Positions 25,986 to 34,068 of a stretch of 64,000 nt of DNA are shown here, in pieces; position 1 is the first letter of the stretch; each line of letters starts with the position of its first letter. This stretch comes from Acidisoma sp. PAMC 29798 (GTDB taxonomy: Bacteria > Pseudomonadota > Alphaproteobacteria > Acetobacterales > Acetobacteraceae). Position numbers and translations under genes: made by a program. A model generated the notes under the pieces. It was not told the origin of the DNA, did no database searches, and saw nothing but the letters and a program-made list of their open reading frames with translations. The stretch covers positions 372,001 to 436,000 of the forward strand of contig NZ_CP126994.1 in the NCBI RefSeq assembly GCF_030252425.1, in the 5' to 3' direction.

Positions 25986-26015
25986 TTGACATGACTTCGG
26001 AGCCGCATCTAAAAT
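25986..26015 (+). promoter_or_regulatory. Sigma-70-type promoter for the Ter-type operon
   Basis: TTGACA at 25986-25991 and TAAAAT at 26010-26015 are separated by 18 bases, a near-consensus housekeeping promoter. Transcription would begin near 26022, giving a leader of about 37 bases to the GTG at 26059. Confidence 0.6.
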
Positions 26016-26058
26016 AAGATGCATGGCTCGAAGAAGCCTACTAAATGCGGAGGCCTAT

Positions 26059-27135
26059 GTGACGAACGATGAAACTTTTCGAGTCGCGGCGCTGTTTAGC
26101 GACGACTCTCAGGCGTTGCCAAAGGCTGCGTCAACATCCGCCCCCTCGTCCCTCCCTGACGCATCCCCTTCGGCTGCGGATAGTGGACCGATCCCCAGCG
26201 ATGACGATATCAGCAAGCTGGCCCATAGCGGCAGCACGGTAAACGCTTCTATCACAGATCGGCTTCTGGCTCAGTATTCGACATCCGACCTCGGCGACAT
26301 GAGCGTCAAGATGACGCAGTTGGTTTCGGTATCCAAGGGCTTCGACCCCAAGGCGGCTAAGCACGGCCTCTTTCAAAAGGCGTTGGGCGCCTTCCGGGGC
26401 GAGCGCGAGCAACTGCTAGCCCATCTCCAGACCGTGAAGCAGCAGGTTGACGGCATCGTCGCCGAACTCGACCAAAAGGTTATCCTTCACGAGCAGCGCA
26501 TCAAAGACATTGCCGCTATGCAACAGGAAAACCTCGCATACCATGCGACCAGGAAGGCATCTGTCGTCCAGTTCAATCAGTGGCTGGCTTCGGTGACCGC
26601 CGCCCTGGCGCTGCCTGTAGATCCAAATGATGGTATGGCAGCAGCCCATGTCTCCGCCCTTCAGCACCTAAACCAGCGCCTCCAGGTGGCCATCGCAGAC
26701 GCCCAGAACGCGATGCTCCTCGCGAAGCAAAATGCCATAAAGCTCCAGATGACCAGCGACAATTCACGGGCTATCCTCGACCAGTTTGAACGCGTCAAGG
26801 TCAACGTTATCCCGGCCTTGAAGTCGCTTCTCGAGCAGCAACTACTAGCCATGGAGCAGAAGAAATCCATCGATGTCGACAATATGCTCAGCAGTACTCT
26901 GGATGCCGCCTTGCGGTCGAACGCTCAGCTGACGGCCGACAACACGGTGGCTATCGCCACGATGCAGCAGAGGTCGACAGTGAGCGTCGATACCATTGCA
27001 GAATGTCAGACGATCCTCAATGAGACGGCTGGAAAGGTTCGCGACATTGAGGAAGCCGGCCGCCTGCACCGCATCGAGGATGCAGCCAAGCGGCAGACCA
27101 TCGAGCAGGACATGCTCACGTTAGTGGCTCGCTAA
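26059..27135 (+). CDS. TelA-like (toxic anion resistance family) protein
   Basis: 358 residues from a GTG at 26059 with GGAGG five bases upstream; an ATG at 26023 is in frame but would sit at the predicted transcription start. After a Ser/Pro/Ala-rich, acidic N-terminal region the sequence is almost entirely helical. The segment LVSVSKGFDPKAAKHGLFQK leading into LLAHLQTVKQQVDGIVAELD follows the pattern of TelA proteins, and long coiled-coil helices follow. TelA accompanies Ter proteins in tellurite-resistance and general stress loci. First gene of a four-gene rightward module with vWA, TerD and an unknown protein. Cytoplasmic. Confidence 0.75.
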   Translation: MTNDETFRVAALFSDDSQALPKAASTSAPSSLPDASPSAADSGPIPSDDDISKLAHSGSTVNASITDRLLAQYSTSDLGDMSVKMTQLVSVSKGFDPKAAKHGLFQKALGAFRGEREQLLAHLQTVKQQVDGIVAELDQKVILHEQRIKDIAAMQQENLAYHATRKASVVQFNQWLASVTAALALPVDPNDGMAAAHVSALQHLNQRLQVAIADAQNAMLLAKQNAIKLQMTSDNSRAILDQFERVKVNVIPALKSLLEQQLLAMEQKKSIDVDNMLSSTLDAALRSNAQLTADNTVAIATMQQRSTVSVDTIAECQTILNETAGKVRDIEEAGRLHRIEDAAKRQTIEQDMLTLVAR

Positions 27136-27160
27136 AAAAACGGTCTAAGGAAATTATCCA

Positions 27161-27859
27161 GTGGCGATTGACCTTCACAAGAAGGCCGAGAAAGTCGGCA
27201 TTAATCTCAAGAAGAAGGGTATTAGCAATCCTCCTATTTTGCGTGTCGGTGCAGCCTGGGACATCTCGGGTTCAGCGAGAGGCATGTACTACGACGGTGA
27301 GATGCAGGAGGCCCTGAATCACGTCCTCGGCCTCGCCATGGCGTTCGATCCGACGCAGAAACTCGACAACTTCGTTTTCGACGATCAGCACGCACAGCTG
27401 CCCGCTCCGGCGACACCCGGCAACTTCACGACTTACATCGAAGATCAAGTTCTGAACGAAAAGGAAATTCGGAAGTGGGGAGGTACCTGCTACGCGGGCG
27501 TCGTCCATGAGATGCAAAACCACTATTTCGGCAAGCACCACGGCTTGTTGAGCCTTTTTCACAAGAAGAAGAAGGCCGACCATCTTCCGGCCCTATGCTT
27601 TCTCTTCACGGATGGAGAAAATTCCGACCATGGGGAGGCACGCGAGGCGTTTGAGCGGGCCACCGACTATCCGGTCTTCTTCTGTCTGGTCGGCATTGGC
27701 GCGGGACACTCGTTCCGGTTCCTGCGCCAGATGGAGAGCGGCGAATCGGACTGCGAGTTCGTCAATCTGAACAATCTCCGGGTCAGCGACGACGAGCTCT
27801 ACGAAAAGATCGTCAGCCCGAAGCTCGTTAACTGGCTGAAGCTGCATCCAGAGCGATAG
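27161..27859 (+). CDS. TerF-type von Willebrand A domain protein
   Basis: 232 residues from a GTG at 27161 with AAGGA upstream. It opens with a TerD-like short motif (KVGINLKKKGISNPP), then the vWA domain with metal-site residues DISGS (MIDAS), a conserved GGTCYAG loop and FTDGENSD. The ending FRFLRQMESGESDCEFVNL is typical of the vWA domain found at the C-terminus of TerF. vWA domains assemble multiprotein complexes through a divalent metal. The TerD domain found in full TerF proteins is absent here but encoded by the next gene, so the pair may correspond to a split TerF. Confidence 0.85.
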   Translation: MAIDLHKKAEKVGINLKKKGISNPPILRVGAAWDISGSARGMYYDGEMQEALNHVLGLAMAFDPTQKLDNFVFDDQHAQLPAPATPGNFTTYIEDQVLNEKEIRKWGGTCYAGVVHEMQNHYFGKHHGLLSLFHKKKKADHLPALCFLFTDGENSDHGEAREAFERATDYPVFFCLVGIGAGHSFRFLRQMESGESDCEFVNLNNLRVSDDELYEKIVSPKLVNWLKLHPER

Positions 27860-27937
27860 CCAGGCCCCATTGGCGACGAGGCGGCTCGACTAACGCGCAT
27901 CTTCCCACGAACTGTTTAGATCTTTTGGAGCACTGCA

Positions 27938-28537
27938 TTGATTAATTTGAAAAAGAACGAGGGCATCAATCTCTCGAAACAGGCAGGACACGTCACCAAC
28001 TGGAAGATTGAATTGGATTGGGATGTCAATACGGCAGCGCGCAGCCGGAGCGACCAATTCGAGCTCAATGTCGGCGGGTTCCTGCTAAATCACGTTGGGG
28101 GCAAACCCATATGTGCGCGCGACGAGAACTTCATCTTCTACGGCAACCGAGCAGACCCGACCGGGTCCGTGATGCACAACCCTGACAACTACAAGGGTGG
28201 AACCGATATCATGTTCCTGAACCTCGACAAGCTCAGCACCAAGAATGATGGTATCGATGAGCTGTCGGTCATCGCAGAAATTTACGAAGCCGCTGATCGC
28301 CGACAGGATTTCGGACATGTCAACCATGCCCGCGTGACGATCTCCGACGGCGACACCGGCGAGTCCATCGCCGACTTCAAGCTAACCGAGGACGACGGCA
28401 ACAGCACCGCAGTGCAAATGGGCTCCTTTGTCCGTAAAGGCAATGACTGGCACTTCGAAACGGTCGGAAAGGGTTATAGCAAGGGCTGGGCGTCGTTCGT
28501 TGTCGCCTACGGCCTCGAGGTCGGTTCCGACGAGTAG
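27938..28537 (+). CDS. terD: TerD-family tellurium-resistance/stress protein
   Basis: 199 residues from a TTG at 27938 with GGAG about ten bases upstream. The TerD fold is clear: INLKKNEGINLSKQ at the start, IELDWDVN, the ARDENFIFYGN and SVMHNPDNYKGGTD segments (the calcium-binding loop region), AEIYEAADRRQDFGHV and the closing GKGYSKGWASFVVAYGLEV. TerD proteins bind calcium and are linked to tellurite resistance, phage resistance and membrane stress. It follows the vWA gene by 78 bases. No TerC membrane protein is present in the window. Confidence 0.92.
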   Translation: MINLKKNEGINLSKQAGHVTNWKIELDWDVNTAARSRSDQFELNVGGFLLNHVGGKPICARDENFIFYGNRADPTGSVMHNPDNYKGGTDIMFLNLDKLSTKNDGIDELSVIAEIYEAADRRQDFGHVNHARVTISDGDTGESIADFKLTEDDGNSTAVQMGSFVRKGNDWHFETVGKGYSKGWASFVVAYGLEVGSDE

Positions 28538-28595
28538 AGGACGCGCTGGGGCAGGGACAGTCCCCCCTGGCGTCGGCGAGCCTTTGCAGGATTTC

Positions 28596-28628
28596 GAATG
28601 CCCTCACACTCGTCGTGTGAGGGCATTC
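28596..28628 (+). terminator. Strong hairpin between terD and the fourth Ter-module gene
   Basis: A perfect 14-base stem (GAATGCCCTCACAC at 28596-28609 with its complement at 28615-28628) and the 5-base loop TCGTC lie 59 bases after the terD stop. TTCGTCTCG follows rather than a T-run. It could terminate part of the transcripts or protect the terD message, adjusting expression of the downstream gene. Confidence 0.65.
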
Positions 28629-28659
28629 TTCGTCTCGAGGAAAGGGTGTAGGGATAAGC

Positions 28660-29622
28660 ATGGTTCCGGCTAGTCCGCTTTTTGGCGATGATGACGAGCC
28701 GAGCCAGGCAAAGCGTCTGGCGTCCACAGTCATGCCTCTGGACCTCCATGACGACGCGCCGGCTGAACAGCCCCGTTTTTCAGAGGCTGCCCCACAGGTC
28801 GATACAGCCGTCGCTGCCCTGGATCTTCCTGACGCACCAGCGGCGCCAAAGGTCCTTTCGAGTCACGCGAGCATCCTTGACCTTCCTGATCTGCCTGAGG
28901 CGCGACTCAACCGTGAGGGGCCTCCAGCGTCGACAAGCCAGATCACGGCTCCAAGCGAGATCTTCGTGGTGGAGGAGCATCCGAGCATTGCTCCGGCCAT
29001 GAAGCGCGGGCAGGAGAAGTTCCCAGAAATCATGAAGATGTCGGGCTTCCTCATTCGAAACTCCCTCAATGACCTAGTGCCGCTATCGTTTGATTCGTTG
29101 TCGTCCCATGGGAGCAATACGCTGACGCGGGCGGCTGGCCTCGTGGATAGGATTGCCGCCGCGACGCGTGCTGTTGCTGAGGTCAGAGCCTCCGAGCAGA
29201 TCCAGGACATTGTAGCCCGAGCCGATTCCACGAAACATACGGTGACGCTTCTGGGTTTCATTGAAAAGTCGATGAAGCCCTTCGACCCGGTAGCGGCGAA
29301 CGTCCATCTGACAGCCATAAAGGAGGCTTTGCGGATCAAGCTCCGAGTTGTGGACGAACTGCGGCAGGAGATGATCCGCATCAAAGACTCGTTGGTCGTC
29401 GAGGTTGCCACGATGGCCATCCTCTCCGATATGACGGATCACGCAGATATCGGAGCTCTTGTCGTGCGGAAGGCCAGCCTCTTCAACGTGTCTCTTCAGG
29501 AAGTCCAGATGGCTCTCACGCAGGTGACAATGGTAGAGAAGAGCGCCCAGGACTGGGTGATGCGCTGCGACGAGGTGAAGACGGTCACACTCCCAGCCCT
29601 AGGCTTCAGGGCGAGCCTCTAA
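28660..29622 (+). CDS. Unrecognised helical protein of the Ter-type module
   Basis: 320 residues from the ATG at 28660 with AAGGG upstream. The first 110 residues are acidic and Pro/Ala/Asp-rich with repeated short motifs (ALDLPDAPAAPKVLSSHASI then LDLPDLPEA). The rest is predominantly helical (LTRAAGLVDRIAAATRAVAE, IKEALRIKLRVVDELRQEMI). This plan, a disordered acidic lead followed by a coiled-coil bundle, mirrors the TelA-like protein at the front of the module, but I see no TelA signature. It sits 122 bases after terD, beyond a strong hairpin. Probably a structural partner of the module; function unknown. Confidence 0.75.
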   Translation: MVPASPLFGDDDEPSQAKRLASTVMPLDLHDDAPAEQPRFSEAAPQVDTAVAALDLPDAPAAPKVLSSHASILDLPDLPEARLNREGPPASTSQITAPSEIFVVEEHPSIAPAMKRGQEKFPEIMKMSGFLIRNSLNDLVPLSFDSLSSHGSNTLTRAAGLVDRIAAATRAVAEVRASEQIQDIVARADSTKHTVTLLGFIEKSMKPFDPVAANVHLTAIKEALRIKLRVVDELRQEMIRIKDSLVVEVATMAILSDMTDHADIGALVVRKASLFNVSLQEVQMALTQVTMVEKSAQDWVMRCDEVKTVTLPALGFRASL

Positions 29623-29838
29623 AACGAAGCAATCTTTATTTATGGGCCAACGAACGCCCCCTCCCAGCCCGCACCCCCGCGCGCCATCATCATCGACGCG
29701 CTTGGAAACTATTCACGTCTCGAAAATCAAGAGATGCGTCGTTACGCAAAGTACTCTCGAGACCGTCCGGCTAGGAGATGCCTCTCCCTAGATATCTTTC
29801 GTATCCATTTCAACGATCCACCACGGCCATCCGAATCG

Positions 29839-30966
29839 CTAAACGGCGGGTGGCACCGGCGTCTTTCGCTGGAATGGATAGAGGAATTGCCGCCACATCC
29901 CTTTCGGCAATGGATCACCGGCCACGCCGTAATGCTCCGGCCAGCGGTCGCTCGGCATGTGGTACGTGCCAAACATACGATCGATTATCGGCAGATGAGC
30001 GGCATAATTGATGTCGATCGCGTCCTTGTCGCTACCATGGTGCCAATGATGGAACAGCGGCGTAGCCACTAGGTATTTGAAAGGCCCGAACTCAAGGCCG
30101 AAGTTTGAGTGGACCAATCCGGCCTGAAACCCTGCCCAGACGATGTAGCAGAGCAGGGGTGTATCGCTGGCGCCAAGTATAAAGGCTGGAAGCATGACAG
30201 CCGTCCGCGTGACCAATGGCTCTAGAAAATGCAGCCGCGACCCGGCCATCCAGTCCATTCGTTCTACGCTGTGATGTATTGCATGGAACCGCCATAACAC
30301 CGGCACTTCGTGCATGGCCCGATGCGTGGCGTATTCCATAAGGTCGGCCGTCACGAGAACCGCTATGAACTGCACGATTCCCGGCAGTGATCTGAACCAG
30401 ACTTGCAAATCCGCATTGATTGTCCACGAAAACAGCGACGGCACCATGCGAACGCTGATAAAGAGGAAGATACCGATGGCCAGGTGGTTGAAGATAAAGT
30501 AACGGCCGTCATGCCAGAAGTCTCGACGTAGAATGGGCTGATATCGCTTGTGCGGTACGATCTTTTCGAGCGCAATGAACGTCGTGGCCGAGGCCAGCAA
30601 GTCCAGAATGAACCAGTCGAGGCCGATGTAACCAGGAACGTCATATCGCGGCCCGACCTGTACCGAGCTGCCACCGAGGTACATTGCCACTGACGTGAGC
30701 ACGATTCCCAGTGCCCCAAGCCTTTTCTGTCGGTTCAATATGAAGGTCAGGCCCCCGAATGCTGCCGAGAACACCATTCCGGCCGCCAAGAGTTTTCGCA
30801 TCAATGGCAAGTCGTAGCCTGCCCGCAGCGCGGGTGTCGTCAGATAGTCGGGAAACAGGAAGCAGATTACGGAGAGCAAGCTCAACGCTCCCAGGGCGAT
30901 CGAGAGATAGCCGCTGATGCGACCATCGCCCATCCGCAAGGGGCGATCCTTCTCATCAAGTCTCAA
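29839..30966 (-). CDS. Sterol desaturase/fatty acid hydroxylase family membrane enzyme
   Basis: 375 residues from a TTG at 30966 preceded by GAGGAGGA, which decides the start. Several membrane segments (YLSIALGALSLLSVICFLF, FNHLAIGIFLFISV) surround the three histidine clusters of the di-iron family: HRAMH, HAIHHS and HHWHH. Members hydroxylate or desaturate sterols, carotenoids, fatty acids or ornithine lipids in the inner membrane. The first 130 residues add extra membrane helices beyond the core domain. Neighbours give no pathway clue. Substrate unknown. Confidence 0.9.
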   Translation of the reverse strand: MRLDEKDRPLRMGDGRISGYLSIALGALSLLSVICFLFPDYLTTPALRAGYDLPLMRKLLAAGMVFSAAFGGLTFILNRQKRLGALGIVLTSVAMYLGGSSVQVGPRYDVPGYIGLDWFILDLLASATTFIALEKIVPHKRYQPILRRDFWHDGRYFIFNHLAIGIFLFISVRMVPSLFSWTINADLQVWFRSLPGIVQFIAVLVTADLMEYATHRAMHEVPVLWRFHAIHHSVERMDWMAGSRLHFLEPLVTRTAVMLPAFILGASDTPLLCYIVWAGFQAGLVHSNFGLEFGPFKYLVATPLFHHWHHGSDKDAIDINYAAHLPIIDRMFGTYHMPSDRWPEHYGVAGDPLPKGMWRQFLYPFQRKTPVPPAV

Positions 30967-31073
30967 CGAAAATCCTCCTCAGTCGGCATCACATGGCGCG
31001 AGCGGCGATACGTGACCAGACGCGCGACATTCAACGATATCGCCTCATCTGGCCGGAAGGAAGACTTGAAGAC

Positions 31074-32060
31074 CTAAGCGGCATGTTGCGCTGGCGTCAC
31101 ATCCGGGCCGTGATTGAGCCGCCACATCAGGATCGCGCACGTCAACAGGACTAGGCCGCCAAGCAGCAGGCTGCCGGGCGTGGCACCCACCCACTCGAAC
31201 CACTGGGTATAGAAGTGGATGCCACCGAACACGGCCACCAGGTTCAGTACCCAGCGTCGGTCGGTGCGGCCTGCCCACAGCCCGGTGGCAACCAGCAGGA
31301 GCGCCCAGGCCACCGCGAATTCATGCGCCGAAATCGTGAATAGAGGACCGTGAACCAGCCAGCCCAGGTCATCGCCCCAGAGCGAGCCGACCCAGAAGCC
31401 GAGATTGGCCAGGAACAGGGCGACGCGGGCAACGATCGTGGCAAGACGCTCCCACTGCGGTGCCAGGCCGCGCGACAGCACATGCGCCACCAAGGCCAGG
31501 GCGCTGAACAGCACCACGGTGGCGAAGGGCTCCGTCACCTGAAGCCCATAGGTCGCGGCGTCGTAGTAGCTGCTTCCACCCAGTGCGGCGAATAGCAGCA
31601 ACGTCGCGAGGCCCGCCAGCAACCCGCTGCGCGCCAGGGCAGCACATCCCCCGAACAAGACGGCGACCAGCCCGAAGGCGAGGGCGAGCGGCATCAGAAT
31701 ATGGGCGTCGCCGACGTCGCCGACGGTCGCTACGCCTTGGCTGAGCAGAACAAGGCCGGCGCCCAGCAATAGGGAGGCGATCAGAATGCAGATGGTAGAC
31801 AGAATGGCCAAGTGAGGCGGGCCGGATAGTTTGAGGGTGACGCCAGTCGCCATCAGGATCCCGCCGATGATGGCGCCAACCAGTGCGGAAGGTACCAGCG
31901 CGACGGTGCCGAGCCCGACGGCGATGACGCCGAAGCCCACCAAGACGTTCACCAGCACCAGGCCGGTGTCATGGCGGCCAAGCACCGCCAGACGATCATG
32001 TTCGCCTCGTGTGATGGTGCCTTCATCCAACAATCTGGACAGATCCAGGACTACCTTCAT
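31074..32060 (-). CDS. DUF2157-like multi-pass membrane protein
   Basis: 328 residues from the ATG at 32060 with GGAG upstream. A short cytoplasmic N-terminus (LSRLLDEGTITRGEHDRLAV) is followed by about ten hydrophobic segments. The repeat of alternating glycine-rich helices and the N-terminal LxxxGxIT motif fit DUF2157-type proteins. Function is not known for the family. It is transcribed divergently from a TetR regulator, and one of three matching operators lies between them, so TetR repression is likely. Confidence 0.75.
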   Translation of the reverse strand: MKVVLDLSRLLDEGTITRGEHDRLAVLGRHDTGLVLVNVLVGFGVIAVGLGTVALVPSALVGAIIGGILMATGVTLKLSGPPHLAILSTICILIASLLLGAGLVLLSQGVATVGDVGDAHILMPLALAFGLVAVLFGGCAALARSGLLAGLATLLLFAALGGSSYYDAATYGLQVTEPFATVVLFSALALVAHVLSRGLAPQWERLATIVARVALFLANLGFWVGSLWGDDLGWLVHGPLFTISAHEFAVAWALLLVATGLWAGRTDRRWVLNLVAVFGGIHFYTQWFEWVGATPGSLLLGGLVLLTCAILMWRLNHGPDVTPAQHAA

Positions 32061-32118
32061 CGTCGTCTCCTTCGGCTCGAGGTTTATCGACCATTGAAAC
32101 ATCGCCGGAGTGTATGTA

Positions 32119-32188
32119 TGAACGGCGTTCACATATTGTGATTAGCGGATACATGAACATCGTTCAAGATAAAAATGAACACCGTTCA
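32119..32188. promoter_or_regulatory. Three copies of a TGAAC-NNC-GTTCA type operator
   Basis: Near-identical palindromes occur at 32119-32131 (TGAACGGCGTTCA), 32154-32166 (TGAACATCGTTCA) and 32176-32188 (TGAACACCGTTCA). They lie between the membrane-protein gene and the TetR gene, and the second and third overlap the first codons of the TetR gene as annotated. Three matching sites beside a TetR gene strongly suggest its operators. Confidence 0.8.
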
Positions 32189-32791
32189 CGTCGGCCTGCC
32201 ACGTTGGTCCGTCGGAGCGATCTGGCAGCACGGCTGACGGATCTGGCCGAGTCTGCCATCTCCACCATCGGCGTGCAGGATCTGCGGGCAAGGGCCTTAG
32301 CGGATGCGGCAGGGTGCTCGGTCGGTGCGATCTACACCGTATTCCCCGACCTCGATGAACTCATCCTCGCGGTGAATGGCCGCACGCTCGACGCCATCGA
32401 CGCCGCAATGACCTTGGCCGCGCAAGGGGCCCCGACACCAGAGGCGCAGATGGAAAGCCTCGCCTCACGGTATTTGGACTATGCAACAAACCATCGGGGC
32501 CGCTGGAATGCCCTATTCCAGCATCGCATGGCGGGTGCACGCGCGATGCCGGATTGGTATGCCGCGCGTCTTGCGGCGGCCTTTACACATATCGAGGCGC
32601 CGATTCACGTGCTGCAGCCAGAGCTAGACAAGGCGGCGTGCGCGCAATTTGCCCGCACTGTCTTTTCTGCGGTCCATGGGGTGGTGGAATTGGGGTTGGG
32701 CGGCAAGACAATGACACCCCCTGACATACTGCGCGTTCAACTGCGGAAGGTCGTGGCAGCGATAGCACGCGGCAGTGATCTCCGTGGCTAG
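32153..32791 (+). CDS. TetR-family regulator
   Basis: 212 residues from the ATG at 32153. The DNA-binding region is LTDLAESAISTIGVQDLRAR followed by ALADAAGCSVGAIYTVFPDL, standard for TetR, with a C-terminal TetR_C_33-like helical domain (HRGRWNALFQHRM, FARTVFSAVHGVVELGLGGK). Two of the three local operators overlap the first dozen codons, so a start further downstream is possible, though no better ATG with a ribosome site is seen. Likely autorepressor and repressor of the divergent membrane-protein gene. Confidence 0.88.
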   Translation: MNIVQDKNEHRSRRPATLVRRSDLAARLTDLAESAISTIGVQDLRARALADAAGCSVGAIYTVFPDLDELILAVNGRTLDAIDAAMTLAAQGAPTPEAQMESLASRYLDYATNHRGRWNALFQHRMAGARAMPDWYAARLAAAFTHIEAPIHVLQPELDKAACAQFARTVFSAVHGVVELGLGGKTMTPPDILRVQLRKVVAAIARGSDLRG

Positions 32792-33303
32792 GGGTCATGA
32801 AGCTCAAAGGGTTTAGTCAGTGCGTGTCGAGAGTAGCGTGGGCTCAAGCGCGATCCTGCGCTTGATGGGTGTTGGTGCGACGATGGTGGCCGATCTCGCT
32901 CAACCCCTTCTTGGTCACCTACGACAACCTGCTCAACCAGTGCTTGAGCAACTGGGAGGACCCGAATGAAAAACGTGAGGAAACCTCCAAACCTGACCCC
33001 GTTTCGCACTGTGACGCCGGTTTCATCACAGCCCTCTACACATAGGCTCGCCCCCTTGGCCTTCACCAACCTGAGCCTCGCCTGGCCCTGGTCCGGTTGG
33101 GCAAGGATACGTCACTTGCGATTGTTGTGCGGGCGCTGCGTGGCAGAGGTCATGACCCATGGCATCGAGACAACGACTGGCCTTGCTAGCTTCAAGTGTG
33201 TTTATTATCGCGTTATTCCGCGCGATCGACGGTGCTAGGAAGTCCCGCACCGCCTTATTTCTTGCTTCTACTATAGCCCGATATTTAACGACCCACCGGC
33301 TGC
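32792..33303. other. Gap without a supported gene
   Basis: 512 bases between the TetR gene and the SGNH hydrolase. A rightward phrase SLNPFLVTYDNLLNQCLSNW with a stop soon after looks coding-like but has no recognisable start or family. Probably eroded mobile or duplicated DNA. Confidence 0.35.
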
Positions 33304-33972
33304 TCAGGCCATCGGATCAGGCGCATGGTTGCGCAGAGTCGCCGCCACCGCCTTTCCCAAGGCAATCTGCGCTGTGGCGGACAGATGCAGGCCGTCCGGG
33401 CCATCCGTGGCAATGACAGTGCCAGCGTCGAGGAACAAGGCGCCGGCTGCCTTGGCCACGTCCGCATACGCCGCCGGCAGCGCCCTGGACTTCTCCAGCC
33501 CGCCAGCAAACTCGTCGGCGAAGAAGGCCATCTTAGCCAGGGGCGGAGGGCAGATGAGCAGCACCCTGGGGCTGACATACGGCGTGCCGATGCCACCGCC
33601 GATCTGTTGCGCAATATCGATCAATCGCCCGGCACCCAGTGCGATTCGCAAGGGTGAGCGGGCGAAATGCGCCTTCAGGTCATTTGTCCCAAGCATGATC
33701 ACCACAAAGTCGAGTGGCAGGTGGCTGGCGAGGCAAGCCGGCAAATAGGCCGCTCCATCCACCCCGGCTCCGGTAATCGCCGGCTGCATCGGATCGGCAG
33801 TATCCGTGGTTCGGGCGTTCAGCCCCTCTTCAATGATGTCACAGTCCGGCCCCAATTCAGCGCCCAAGACGCGAGGCCAACGGCTTTCGGGCGGATGGCG
33901 TGGCGCGGGCGGCTGAAGTGTGGGACCGCAGCCCCATGTATTGCTGTCGCCGTAGCAGATGATACGGAGCAT
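33304..33972 (-). CDS. SGNH/GDSL-family hydrolase (arylesterase-like)
   Basis: 222 residues from the ATG at 33972. Block I is IICYGDSNTWGCGP with the nucleophilic serine, block III is VIMLGTNDLKAHF, and block V with the Asp-His pair is DGLHLSATAQIALG. The length and GDSNTWG form match bacterial arylesterase/lysophospholipase-type SGNH enzymes without a signal peptide. It hydrolyses an ester, probably in the cytoplasm. It is the last gene of the leftward sugar cluster (spacing 96 bases) and could deacylate the imported compound, an inference. Confidence 0.88.
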   Translation of the reverse strand: MLRIICYGDSNTWGCGPTLQPPAPRHPPESRWPRVLGAELGPDCDIIEEGLNARTTDTADPMQPAITGAGVDGAAYLPACLASHLPLDFVVIMLGTNDLKAHFARSPLRIALGAGRLIDIAQQIGGGIGTPYVSPRVLLICPPPLAKMAFFADEFAGGLEKSRALPAAYADVAKAAGALFLDAGTVIATDGPDGLHLSATAQIALGKAVAATLRNHAPDPMA

Positions 33973-34068
33973 GGCTGCACCTTCTATTGCAACGAACCTC
34001 GCCAGGGACGCATTCCATGGCAAGGTTCTCACTATGTCGCGTGAAGCGAAGTGACCGATACGGCGGCT

